DNA from: G963923955 sp963923955
GTDB taxonomy: Bacteria > Pseudomonadota > Gammaproteobacteria > Eutrophobiales > Eutrophobiaceae
Direction of reading: 5' to 3'
Assembly (NCBI GenBank): GCA_963923955.1
Contig: OZ000552.1
Location: 992,001-1,056,000 of the forward strand
DNA: 64,000 bases
Made by a program: the position numbers and the translations under genes
Part shown: positions 32,438-41,048 of the stretch, one piece after another
How positions within the stretch are numbered: position 1 is the stretch's first letter
Layout of the letters: every line of letters begins with the position of its first letter
Notes under the pieces: model-generated
The model's input: only the letters and a program-made list of their open reading frames with translations
Databases searched by the model: none
Told to the model about the DNA's origin: nothing

Positions 32438-33362
32438 TTTGTGTAAAGCCTTTAGGCAGTCCGGCATCGGGCGTAAAGCCGTACAGAGGTTCATCGGGCA
32501 ATGCCTCCTGGATAATCTCCCGGATGGTGAGCAGCCTGTTTAGATCTATGCCGGTTCTAAGGCCCATGGACTCCAGCATAAAGACCAGGTCTTCGGTTAC
32601 GATATTGCCGCTGGCACCGGGCGCAAAGGGACAACCGCCCAGACCGCCCAATGAGCTATCGATGGTGGTGATGCCACATTCCAGGGCGGCGATGACGTTT
32701 GCCAGGCCAAGTCCGCGTGTATTGTGCAGATGCACACCGGTCAAATTCTCATCGCCCACCGCGCTTCTCACCATCTTTATCAAACGCCTTACCTGGGCCG
32801 GATTGGCATAACCGCTGGTATCGGACAAACTCACTTCATCGCAGCCCACCTGCATGAGTTTTTCTGCAAAGTGAACCACGCTGGCCTCATCCACCTTGCC
32901 TTCCAGGGTGCAACCAAAGGCCGTTGATAAACCCGCCTCAAAATGCGGCCGTTGCTCAATCGCCTGTTGTTTAATCAAGCGGCTGATTCGTTCCACTTCC
33001 GTAATCATTTCCGCATGGCTTCTACGTACATTCTTCAGGCTGTGCGTCTCGCTGACCGAGAAGGGGATGGAAATCTTATCGGCCCCGGCCTGGACGGCAT
33101 GTTCAGCACCCTTTAGATTCGGCACCAACACCGCAACCGTCAGCCCCTCAATCTGTCCGGCGAATTTCACCACATCCGCCGTATCGGCGAGTTGCGGTAG
33201 AACCTTTGCCGGGACGAATGAGCCGACCTCAATCTCACCGACACCGGCAGCGGCTTCCGCCGCGATCCATGCCTGCTTTGCCTGAGTCGGCATGATCGAG
33301 GCGGTATTCTGCAGCCCGTCCCGCGGCCCGACTTCACTGATTAAAATGTCAATTTCACTCAT
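32427..33362 (-). CDS. HMG-CoA lyase family enzyme, copy A
   Basis: A 311-residue TIM-barrel lyase. Signature elements: EVGPRDGLQN (metal-binding Asp), VGSFVPAKVLPQLAD, GVHLHNTRGLGLAN (metal His) and SSLGGLGGCPFAPGASGN with the catalytic Cys loop of HMG-CoA lyases. It cleaves 3-hydroxy-3-methylglutaryl-CoA or a related 3-hydroxyacyl-CoA such as citramalyl-CoA. It is divergent from a class III CoA-transferase gene (33533) and close to LeuC/LeuD-type genes. An equivalent pair is at 59470-61838. The context favours an alkylmalyl-CoA type substrate over leucine degradation. Confidence 0.92.
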   Translation of the reverse strand: MSEIDILISEVGPRDGLQNTASIMPTQAKQAWIAAEAAAGVGEIEVGSFVPAKVLPQLADTADVVKFAGQIEGLTVAVLVPNLKGAEHAVQAGADKISIPFSVSETHSLKNVRRSHAEMITEVERISRLIKQQAIEQRPHFEAGLSTAFGCTLEGKVDEASVVHFAEKLMQVGCDEVSLSDTSGYANPAQVRRLIKMVRSAVGDENLTGVHLHNTRGLGLANVIAALECGITTIDSSLGGLGGCPFAPGASGNIVTEDLVFMLESMGLRTGIDLNRLLTIREIIQEALPDEPLYGFTPDAGLPKGFTQRKP

Positions 33363-33532
33363 AATTTATTGAAAAATATTAAAAACGAAGGCCTCTGCGA
33401 AACATCAATATTCCGGCTTAACTTGCCATCATGCTATCATTATACAACAATTTGCCCGGCAAACCGAAAACGTGAAGCGGATGCAAATGACACCAATAAC
33501 ATCATGACCTTTTCAGCACAGGTGAAGGCAAT

Positions 33533-34720
33533 ATGACGCAGCATGAATTACCACTCTCAAGCGTAAGGGTAATCGAATTCTCTCACATGGTGATGGGGCC
33601 GAGTTGTGGGCTGTTACTGGCCGATCTGGGCGCGGATGTGGTTAAGGTTGAACCCTTGAGCGGTGATAACACACGGCGTCTGCGCGGCTCGGGTGCCGGT
33701 TATTTTTCCATGTACAACCGCAACAAACGCAGTATCTGCATCGATCTGAAATCAGGGCAGGGGCACGCCATCGCTAAACGCATGGTCGATGGTGCCGATG
33801 TCTTGATTGAAAATTTTCGCCCCGGCGCGATGGATAAATTGGGTTATGGCTATGATGAATTATCCAAGGACAATAAAAGGCTGATCTATTGCTCCGCGCG
33901 TGGATTTTTATCCGGGCCCTATGAACATCGCACCGCGCTAGATGAGGTGGCACAGATGATGGGCGGATTGGCCTATATGACGGGGCCGCCGGGACAGCCC
34001 TTGCGCGCCGGGGCATCAGTGATCGATGTAGTGGGCGGCATGTTTGGTGTGATCGGCATCTTGTCCGCCCTGCAGATGCGCTATCGAAGCGGCAGCGGCC
34101 AACAGATCAATAGCGCCTTGTTTGAAAGTACGGCCTTTCTGGTGGGTCAGCACATGGCGCAGTTTGCCGTTACCGGTGAGCCAGCACCGCCCATGCCGGT
34201 GCGTATCGCGGCATGGGCTGTCTATGATGTCTTTGCTACCAACGATGATGAACAGGTATTTGTTGCGGTGGTAAGCGACACGCAGTGGCAGAAATTCTGC
34301 CGACATTTTTCCCTGAGTGATTTTCAGGAAGATGAAAGTCTTGACACAAATGCCGAACGGGTTGCGCAGCGCGAGAGGATTATCCCGCGAGTGCAGGCGC
34401 TGTTTGCAGGCTTTAGCAAGGCGGAATTGATGTCCAGTCTGGAGCAGTGCGGATTGCCCTTCGCGCCGATTTCCAAACCGGAAGACTTATTCGAAGATCC
34501 GCATTTGCTGGCATCAGGTGGGCTGCTGGATATTGATACCACGACAGGGCAGGAAACCCGATTGCCGGCGCTCCCCTTGCAGATGGACGGCAAACGTTTT
34601 GGCCTTAGGTCTAATGTGCCGACACAGGGCGAGCATACCCGAGAGGTCTTGCAGGAACTTGGTTTGGACGATGCTGCAATAGAAGATTTGGCGGCGAAAA
34701 ATATCGTCGCGCTTGCGTGA
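33533..34720 (+). CDS. class III CoA-transferase (CaiB/BaiF family), copy A
   Basis: A 395-residue CoA-transferase. Motifs: VIEFSHMVMGPSCGLLLADLGADVVKVEP at the start, NRNKRSICIDLKS, VLIENFRPGAMDKLGYGY, and the catalytic Asp in GASVIDVVGGMFG. It transfers CoA between carboxylates by ping-pong with an aspartyl-CoA intermediate. It is divergent from HMGL copy A and convergent with the leuD-type gene (end to end, no gap). Likely role: activate a hydroxy-dicarboxylic acid, for example with succinyl-CoA as donor, for cleavage by the adjacent lyase. Confidence 0.94.
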   Translation: MTQHELPLSSVRVIEFSHMVMGPSCGLLLADLGADVVKVEPLSGDNTRRLRGSGAGYFSMYNRNKRSICIDLKSGQGHAIAKRMVDGADVLIENFRPGAMDKLGYGYDELSKDNKRLIYCSARGFLSGPYEHRTALDEVAQMMGGLAYMTGPPGQPLRAGASVIDVVGGMFGVIGILSALQMRYRSGSGQQINSALFESTAFLVGQHMAQFAVTGEPAPPMPVRIAAWAVYDVFATNDDEQVFVAVVSDTQWQKFCRHFSLSDFQEDESLDTNAERVAQRERIIPRVQALFAGFSKAELMSSLEQCGLPFAPISKPEDLFEDPHLLASGGLLDIDTTTGQETRLPALPLQMDGKRFGLRSNVPTQGEHTREVLQELGLDDAAIEDLAAKNIVALA

Positions 34721-35347
34721 TTATAAATAGGCCCAGCTGCGTTGTTTTCTGTCTTGTGCTTGAAATCCTTCGATGGCCTTACTATGTTTCAAGCTCATGT
34801 CTATGGCGTCTAAGCCCTGCAGCAGCATTTCTTTGTGCACGGCTTCAATGTCGAAATGAAACTCATCGCCGGCATTGCTGCTTACTGTCGTATCGACCAG
34901 GTTGATATGGATGCGATTGGCCGGCGGCGATTCCATGCAGTATTCAGCCAATGCAGCGATGTTTTCTTCCGGCAATTTAATCGGCAACAGGCCGTTACGC
35001 ACGGCGTTGTTATAGAAGATGGCGCCGAAGCTGGGGGCGATGATCGCCCGGAAACCGTATTCGCAGAGCGCCCAGACCGCATGTTCCCTGGAAGAGCCGC
35101 AGCCAAAATTATTGCCGGTCAATAGAATACTGGCACCGACGTAGTCAGGCCTGTTGAGGATGAACGCAGGATTCTCGCCCTGCCTTTCGTTGCTCTCATA
35201 GAGATAGCGCCAGCCGGCAAACAGCCCCTCACCCAAACCCTGTTTTGAAACCCGCTTCATTTCCGTTGATGGAATTATGGCGTCCGTGTCAATGTTGATG
35301 CGCAGCAAGGGTGCAGCAATGCCGCTATGCCGGGTAAAGGCCTTCAT
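34721..35347 (-). CDS. leuD: isopropylmalate dehydratase-type small subunit
   Basis: A 208-residue swivel-domain subunit: start AFTRHSGIAAPLLRINIDTDAIIPS, then GNNFGCGSSREHAVWAL, the family signature, and FGAIFYNNAVRNGLLPI. With the large subunit it forms a [4Fe-4S] hydro-lyase of the aconitase superfamily. Its start codon overlaps the large-subunit stop (ATGA), so the two are translationally coupled. leuA and leuB are absent from the neighbourhood and the flanking genes are catabolic, so the real substrate may be an alkylmaleate (citraconate, dimethylmaleate) and not isopropylmalate. The symbol is by homology. Confidence 0.88.
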   Translation of the reverse strand: MKAFTRHSGIAAPLLRINIDTDAIIPSTEMKRVSKQGLGEGLFAGWRYLYESNERQGENPAFILNRPDYVGASILLTGNNFGCGSSREHAVWALCEYGFRAIIAPSFGAIFYNNAVRNGLLPIKLPEENIAALAEYCMESPPANRIHINLVDTTVSSNAGDEFHFDIEAVHKEMLLQGLDAIDMSLKHSKAIEGFQAQDRKQRSWAYL

Positions 35348-36756
35348 GCGCTGTTGTCCAGTCGGCGTGCGTCCGTGATAAAACCGGTAATGGCGGAGGC
35401 CGCCACCGTTGCCGGACTGGCCAGGTGCGAACGTGCGCCGCGGCCTTGTCTGCCTTCAAAGTTGCGGTTGGTGCTGGTGATGATCCGCTCGCCCTGGGCG
35501 AAGCCTTCGCCGCCCGCATAAAAACACATGGAGCAACCGGACTCACGCCACGCAAAGCCGGCATCTAAAAATACCCGGTCAATGCCTTCCTGTTCCGCTT
35601 TATGCTTAACCTGACTGGAGCCGGGCACACAGATTGCCTTCACCCCGGCGGCGATCTTGTTGCCTTTTAGGATCCTCGCCGCCTCGCGCAGATCGCTTAG
35701 ACGGCTATTTGTGCATGAGCCGATGAAGGCGGCATCAATGGCGATGCTGTTCATTGCGGTGCCGGGAGCAAGTCCCATGTAATTGAGCGCGCGCTGCATG
35801 GCGAGGCGGGTGCTGTTGTCATCTTCTTCCGCAGGGTCTGGGATCGACTCAGAGATGCCCAGCGCATGTTGTGGGCTTGTGCCCCAGGTTACAGTCGGCT
35901 CAATGGCGGAGCAATCAATGTGCAGCTCTTTGTCATAGCCGGCGTCTTCATCAGTGCGCAACTGCCGCCAGTAGGCATGCGCCTGTTCCCATTGCTCATC
36001 CTTCGGCGCATAGGGCCTGCCCACAACATAGTCCAGGGTCTTTTCATCAGGCGCGATCAGGCCAGTGAAGGCGGAGAATTCAACCGCCATGTTGCATAAG
36101 GTCATCCTGCTCTCAAGGGCCAGGGCATCAATGACAGCGCCGCGGAATTCGATGGCACAACCAGCACCGCCTGCGGCGGAGTAAGTGCGGATCAAGTGCA
36201 AAATAATATCCTTTGCCGTAACGCCGACGGCCAGTTTTCCATCTAAGTGCACACACATCTGCTTGGGCTTGACAACCTTCAAGGTCTCGGTCGCCAGCGC
36301 ATGTTCGCAGTCGCTGGAACCGATGCCCCAGGCCAGGGCGCCCAGTGCGCCCAAGGTGCAGGTGTGGCTGTCCGGGCAGACGATGGTGAGTCCCGGCAAG
36401 GCAATGCCCTGTTCTGCGGAGATGACATGGGAGATCCCCTGGCGCGGGTCATCCAGGTCAAACAGGGTAATGCCGGCCTCTTGCGCGGCCTGGCGGGTGC
36501 GGGTGATGAACTGTTTGCCGCCCGGCATGGTGGTCTCATCGCTACGACCCGGGAAGGTATCGACAATATGATCCATCGTGCAGAAGGCATGCCCGGGATT
36601 TCTCACTGTGCGCTGTGCGGCGGCCATGCTGCTCAGGGCGATGCTACCGGTGCGCTCATGCAGGAAGATGCGGTCTATGTGCAGCAGGGAGGCGCCATCG
36701 TCCAGTTCTGTGATGAGATGGGCGTCCCAGATATTGTCGAACAGCGTTTTTGGCAT
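35344..36756 (-). CDS. leuC: isopropylmalate dehydratase-type large subunit
   Basis: A 470-residue large subunit with TLFDNIWDAHLI at the start, CPDSHTCTLGALGALAWGIGSSDCEH (substrate and first cluster region), FIGSCTNSRLSDLREAA (cluster Cys) and SGCSMCFYAGGEG..ITSTNRNFEGRQG (second and third cluster Cys). All three [4Fe-4S] cysteines are present, so it should be active. The usual CSMCLAMN is CSMCFYAG here, a change near the active site that may reflect another substrate. It is divergent from the dihydropyrimidinase-type gene. It could be the cell's true LeuC; the context argues for a catabolic paralogue. Confidence 0.88.
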   Translation of the reverse strand: MPKTLFDNIWDAHLITELDDGASLLHIDRIFLHERTGSIALSSMAAAQRTVRNPGHAFCTMDHIVDTFPGRSDETTMPGGKQFITRTRQAAQEAGITLFDLDDPRQGISHVISAEQGIALPGLTIVCPDSHTCTLGALGALAWGIGSSDCEHALATETLKVVKPKQMCVHLDGKLAVGVTAKDIILHLIRTYSAAGGAGCAIEFRGAVIDALALESRMTLCNMAVEFSAFTGLIAPDEKTLDYVVGRPYAPKDEQWEQAHAYWRQLRTDEDAGYDKELHIDCSAIEPTVTWGTSPQHALGISESIPDPAEEDDNSTRLAMQRALNYMGLAPGTAMNSIAIDAAFIGSCTNSRLSDLREAARILKGNKIAAGVKAICVPGSSQVKHKAEQEGIDRVFLDAGFAWRESGCSMCFYAGGEGFAQGERIITSTNRNFEGRQGRGARSHLASPATVAASAITGFITDARRLDNSA

Positions 36757-36878
36757 TTTCCCTAATCAAGACTGTATATTTCCGGCAATTATGCTATAAA
36801 AGTATATCATTATCACTTTAAGGCAGCCCCGATTTAATCAGGCTTTCCTTTCTTATCAGACTAAAGGGGAGGAACAAC

Positions 36879-38342
36879 GTGGCGGATGAAATTGATTTAC
36901 TCATAAAGAACGTACGGCCGGTCAGACCTGGCAGTGACACGGTGGATAGCGGTGATATTGCCGTTTCCGGGGGCAAGTTTGTGGAGGTGGCGGCGAATGT
37001 TGATCCAGCGACAGCCAAGCAGGTGGTGGACGGCAAGGGCCTGCTGGCCTTTCCTGGGGCGGTGGATGCGCACATGCACACCGGCATCTACTCGCCCTTG
37101 GCGGAAGATGCGCTCAGCGAGAGCCGCGCAGCAGCAATGGGCGGGGTCACTTCCAGCCTGAATTATATGCGCACCGGCATGTATTATCTTAACAAGGGCG
37201 GGCCCTACAGTGAATTTTTCCCGGAAGTCTTGGACATATCCGCCAATCGCTTTCACGTGGATTACGCCTATCACTTGGCACCCATGAATGCCGAGCATAT
37301 CGATGAGATCGAGGCGCTGATTGACCAGCACGGGGTCATGTCGTTTAAGATTTTCATGTTTTATGGCTCCCACGGTCTGCATGGCAAATCCGATGATCAA
37401 AGCAGCTTTCTGATGATCGGCAAAGATGAGCGCTATGACATTGCCCACTTTGAGTTTGTGATGCGCGGCATACAAAGGGCCATGCTGCGCTTTCCTGAGA
37501 AAGCCGAGCAGATCAGTCTGAGCCTGCATTGCGAGACGGCGGAGATCATGCGCGCCTATACAAAGATGGTGGAGTCCGAAGGCAAGTTGCAGGGCTTGCC
37601 TGCCTACCATGCCTCGCGCCCGCCGCATTCTGAAGGGCTGGCGATCTTTATCGCCTCCTATCTCGCCCATGAAACGGATTGTGCGAATATCAATTTATTG
37701 CATCTGACCTCGCGCAAGGCGGTGGATGCGGCTTTGTTGATGGCGGATGCCTTCCCCCATATCAACTTCCGCCGTGAAGTAACCATCGGTCATCTCGTGC
37801 TGGATGTTGATTCGGAGTGCGGCAATCTGGCCAAGGTCAATCCGCCCATCCGTCCACGCGAAGACGTTGAATATCTCTGGCAGATGTTGCTGGATAGAAA
37901 GCTGGACTGGGTGGTGAGCGACCATGCCTGTTGCAAACATGAGATGAAGGTGAATCAGGAGACGCCGGACAATGTCTTTCTGGCCAAGTCTGGTTTTGGC
38001 GGCACCGAGTATCTGGTGCCGGCGCTGGTCAGTGAAGGCACACGGCGCGGCATGAGTCTCAATCACATTGCCGAGCTGATCAGTTACAATCCGGCCAAGC
38101 GTTATGGCCTGAATCACAAGGGCGATATCGCCCCGGACTACGATGCCGACCTTATCCTGATCGACCCCAATGACAGCTGGGTCATCCGGGCGGAAGGCTC
38201 TGAATCCACGCAGGGTTACACGCCCTTTGAAGGCATAGAATTATCCGCAAAGATAAAACAGACCTATCTTCGCGGCCAGTTGATCTACGATGGCAATATC
38301 ATCGGCGAGCCTAGGGGTCAGTATCTACACAGGCCGTATTGA
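36879..38342 (+). CDS. dihydropyrimidinase/hydantoinase-type amidohydrolase
   Basis: A 487-residue cyclic amidohydrolase. All metal ligands are visible: HxH at 65/67 (VDAHMHTG), the bridging Lys157 (MSFKIFMFYGSHG), His217 (LSLHCET), His275 (LLHLTSRKA) and Asp348 (VVSDHACC). It hydrolyses cyclic amides (dihydropyrimidine, hydantoin, allantoin or cyclic imide). The start is GTG at 36879 with a strong AGGGGAGG six bases upstream. It is followed by a membrane protein and an MFS carrier in the same direction. The exact ring is unknown, but the catalytic set is intact, unlike several other hydrolases of this cluster. Confidence 0.92.
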   Translation: MADEIDLLIKNVRPVRPGSDTVDSGDIAVSGGKFVEVAANVDPATAKQVVDGKGLLAFPGAVDAHMHTGIYSPLAEDALSESRAAAMGGVTSSLNYMRTGMYYLNKGGPYSEFFPEVLDISANRFHVDYAYHLAPMNAEHIDEIEALIDQHGVMSFKIFMFYGSHGLHGKSDDQSSFLMIGKDERYDIAHFEFVMRGIQRAMLRFPEKAEQISLSLHCETAEIMRAYTKMVESEGKLQGLPAYHASRPPHSEGLAIFIASYLAHETDCANINLLHLTSRKAVDAALLMADAFPHINFRREVTIGHLVLDVDSECGNLAKVNPPIRPREDVEYLWQMLLDRKLDWVVSDHACCKHEMKVNQETPDNVFLAKSGFGGTEYLVPALVSEGTRRGMSLNHIAELISYNPAKRYGLNHKGDIAPDYDADLILIDPNDSWVIRAEGSESTQGYTPFEGIELSAKIKQTYLRGQLIYDGNIIGEPRGQYLHRPY

Positions 38343-38457
38343 AGGACGCTGACTCAGTGAACGGCGGGCGAGCAGGAATCAGCAGGCACCGCCGGCTGCG
38401 GCGGCGGATTGTGGGAGTAACGATAAACACCCAAGCACTGGCTTGTAAGGAGGACGC

Positions 38458-39138
38458 ATGGTAACTGAACTTGCTGTATTAAAATGGCTGCACATCCTGG
38501 CGATGGTGTATTGGCTGGGCGGGGAATGGGGCGTTTTCCAGACCTCGTACAATGTCATCAACCGTAACCTGGCGATGGATGAACGCCGTCGGCACATGGA
38601 AACCGCCTACCGCATCGATATCCTGGCACGCACTGGCATCATCCTGCTGCTGCCTTTAGGGCTGCACATGGGTCATCTCTGGGGGTTGCAACCCTACGGC
38701 GGCGGCTGGCTGACATTGATGTGGATAGTGTTCGCCGCCTGGCTCAGCTTGACCTGGATGGCCTTTATTAAACGCGAGACCGACCAGGGCATCCGCCTGA
38801 CCCGCATTGATGAAGGCATACGCTTCTTCGTCATCCCCCTTTTGCTGCTGACTAGTATCAGCTCGCTGCTGGGCTACGGCCCCTTTGTGGCCGGCTCAGG
38901 TCTAAACTGGTATGCCAGCAAGATCCTGCTCTATAGCCTGCTGCTGGTGATCGGGCTGCAACTGCGCTTCATCATGCGCGAGTGGACGCTGTTATTTCGA
39001 CAGTTGGCAAGCGACGACGCTGCCCCGGAGGTGGAAGAGACGCTCAGCCGCTCGATCCGCTTTGGCCGTCGGCTGGCCTATGTATATTGGATCGGCATCG
39101 CCGGGGTGGCCTTTCTGGGCGCGGTCAAGCCGTTTTAG
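38458..39138 (+). CDS. integral membrane protein, paralogue of 27642-28310
   Basis: A 226-residue protein with about five to six membrane helices, starting VLKWLHILAMVYWLGGEWGVF. It shares this start, a conserved His in the first helix and PLGLHMGHLWG with the paralogue (PTGVHLASALG). It resembles CopD/DUF2269-type proteins and may carry heme or a metal. AAGGAGG directly upstream gives a strong ribosome site. It lies between the cyclic amidohydrolase and an MFS transporter, so it likely supports the same pathway. The function is inferred from fold class only. Confidence 0.77.
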   Translation: MVTELAVLKWLHILAMVYWLGGEWGVFQTSYNVINRNLAMDERRRHMETAYRIDILARTGIILLLPLGLHMGHLWGLQPYGGGWLTLMWIVFAAWLSLTWMAFIKRETDQGIRLTRIDEGIRFFVIPLLLLTSISSLLGYGPFVAGSGLNWYASKILLYSLLLVIGLQLRFIMREWTLLFRQLASDDAAPEVEETLSRSIRFGRRLAYVYWIGIAGVAFLGAVKPF

Positions 39139-39200
39139 CCGCGCTGACCCACGCCATAAAAAGCACACCGGTCTAAGCAAGAGCGAGGAAGGCAAGCACA

Positions 39201-40484
39201 ATGCGAATATTCTCCGGCTGGTGGGTGCTCCTGGGCCTGCTCCTGATCTACATGGCGAATAACGGCATCCTGATGAACACCCTACCGTTGTTCTACCCGG
39301 AATTGATGGCCGAGTTCGGCTGGAACGAGGATCAGGTCACCGGCCCGGCGGCGCTGTTCTTCATCCTCGCCGCCATCTTGACCCCGCCCATCGGCGCCCT
39401 GTTTGATCGCTACTCCACCCGCGGCGTGATGGCCGTAGGCATCGGGGTGGTCATCATCGGCCTAGTCCTGTACCCCAACATCGGCTCCCTGACGCAGCTC
39501 ACCCTGGTCTATCTCATCTTCGCCGTTGGGCTGGCCAGCTGTGGCCTGGTGCCGAACATGCTGATCTTAACGCGCTGGTTTGCGCGCTATCGCGGCATCG
39601 CGGTAGGCATCTTGCTGATGGGCTCCAGCTTAGGCGGCGCGCTGTTCCCCCTGTTGGTCAGGGAAACGCTGGTTAGCGGCGGCTGGCGCGAGGCGGTGGC
39701 CAGCATCACTGTGGTCGGCACGGTGATGATGCTGGTGGCGATACTCTTTCTCGTTAAAAACTTTCCCGCCGATAAGGGACTGCATATTGACGGCGATGAC
39801 AGTGATACCCCCGGCGATGACCATGCCGACCAGTCAAGGTCGGAGCCGGAGTCGGCACCGGCCGCGCCGGCCGGACACACCCTGCGCTCGGCGCTGAAGA
39901 CGCAGGTGTTCTATCTGCTGGCCGTGGCCACGGCCACCTTGTGGTTTTGCATCGTTGGCATCTTCAACCACCAGCCGATCTTCCTGCGCCAGGACATAGG
40001 CGTGGCCGTGGAAGTCTTTCCCATCCTGTTGAGCCTGTTCTTCTGGAGCGCCATCATCGGCAAGCTCTTATTCGGCTACCTGTGCGATAAATTCAACCGC
40101 ATCGTCATCCTGCTGGCCTCGGTGATCAACCTGATCATCGGCCTGTTGCTGCTGCGCATCGTCAACCTGGAGACGGCCTGGATGCTGTATGCCTACGTGG
40201 TCATCCTGGGCGCAGGTTTTAGCGGTGCCTTCACCATGATCCAGGTGGTGATCGCCGAGTTCTTCGCCGGCAACTCCTTCGGCAAGATTTTAGGTGTCTA
40301 TACCATGATCGACTCCATCGCCGGTGGCTTAGGCATCAAATACTTAGGCGCGAGCCGGGTGGCTGATGGTAGTTATCTGCCGGCCTTCACTACACTCACC
40401 GTGCTGTGCGTCATCGTCTGCTTCATGTTGTTGTACCTGATGCGTCTGCACCGGCAACACCGGCAGCAGCAAGCGACGGCCTAG
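39201..40484 (+). CDS. MFS transporter, OFA/monocarboxylate type
   Basis: A 427-residue 12-helix carrier. The start GWWVLLGLLLIYMANNGILMNTLPLFYPELMAEFGW and the segment RWFARYRGIAVGILLMGSSLGGALFPLL are typical of the oxalate-formate / monocarboxylate branch. A central acidic cytoplasmic loop (HIDGDDSDTPGDDHAD, near 195-210) separates the two halves. It probably imports or exports an organic acid. AGGAAGG precedes the ATG. It is the third gene after the cyclic amidohydrolase; no terminator hairpin with T-run is seen after it, but a REP-rich gap follows. Confidence 0.92.
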   Translation: MRIFSGWWVLLGLLLIYMANNGILMNTLPLFYPELMAEFGWNEDQVTGPAALFFILAAILTPPIGALFDRYSTRGVMAVGIGVVIIGLVLYPNIGSLTQLTLVYLIFAVGLASCGLVPNMLILTRWFARYRGIAVGILLMGSSLGGALFPLLVRETLVSGGWREAVASITVVGTVMMLVAILFLVKNFPADKGLHIDGDDSDTPGDDHADQSRSEPESAPAAPAGHTLRSALKTQVFYLLAVATATLWFCIVGIFNHQPIFLRQDIGVAVEVFPILLSLFFWSAIIGKLLFGYLCDKFNRIVILLASVINLIIGLLLLRIVNLETAWMLYAYVVILGAGFSGAFTMIQVVIAEFFAGNSFGKILGVYTMIDSIAGGLGIKYLGASRVADGSYLPAFTTLTVLCVIVCFMLLYLMRLHRQHRQQQATA

Positions 40485-40940
40485 CCGCGCTGCCCGCGCT
40501 TAAGGCGCACCGAAGCAGGGCAGGGGCGCAGCCCTCAGCGGCCACATACGCAGCCTTTCCCGCGCCCGGGCCCGTCATTCCTGGCTTGACCAGGAATCTG
40601 TAGAAAAATGCCCCCCGACCTTTTCCGCCTTGGCCTGAACAGGGGGGCAGACTATTCCCGTGAAAGCTCGTCCCCTTGCAAACGGAGACGAGAATCCAAA
40701 GGTTTTTTGGGCGCTTCCCCATGACTGGATTCCTGCTTCCGCAGGAATGACGAGGGAAATTCCACCCGGCTTGCCCGCCTGCATATACCCCGTCATTCCC
40801 CGTGTCCAGCCAAGTCCCTGGCACCGACCAGGGAACGGGGCAGGCTCTGCGCAAGCAGGAATCTATAGCAGAGAGTCCTCCGCAGGCCGCCCTCCCTGCC
40901 CCGCGTTCTGTTGCATAGATGAGACAGAAAAAATTATAAG
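40485..40940. repeat. REP-rich intergenic region
   Basis: This gap holds at least three perfect hairpins: ATTCCTGG-CTTGA-CCAGGAAT (40577-40597), ATTCCTGC-TTCC-GCAGGAAT (40729-40748) and TCCCTGG-CACCGA-CCAGGGA (40815-40834). The last lies in a stretch (40801-40868) resembling 2785-2850. I see no gene here. Hairpins may stop transcription leaving the MFS gene or mark mobile REP/MITE units. Confidence 0.8.
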
Positions 40941-40946
40941 GGGTAT

Positions 40947-40975
40947 TTTACAACAGCCGATCTCTGTGCTATCTT
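40947..40975 (+). promoter_or_regulatory. promoter of the second TonB receptor
   Basis: TTTACA (40947-40952) and TATCTT (40970-40975) with a 17-base spacer; TG one base before the -10 (TGCTATCTT) makes it an extended -10. It lies about 73 bases before the receptor ATG. Confidence 0.6.
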
Positions 40976-41048
40976 TCCATGGAACTCGCCCCGGCCTGAT
41001 CCAAGCCCGGAGGGCGAACCCCTAACCAAGCTTTAAGGAGGTCATACC

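Noticed and set aside
34721..36756. Assigning LeuC/LeuD firmly to leucine biosynthesis
   Set aside because: No leuA or leuB nearby, catabolic neighbours on both sides and a changed residue set after CSMC; kept as homology-based symbols only.
38375..38400. CCGCCG-GCTG-CGGCGG hairpin after the cyclic amidohydrolase gene as a terminator
   Set aside because: No T-run follows, and the next genes are likely in the same transcription unit.
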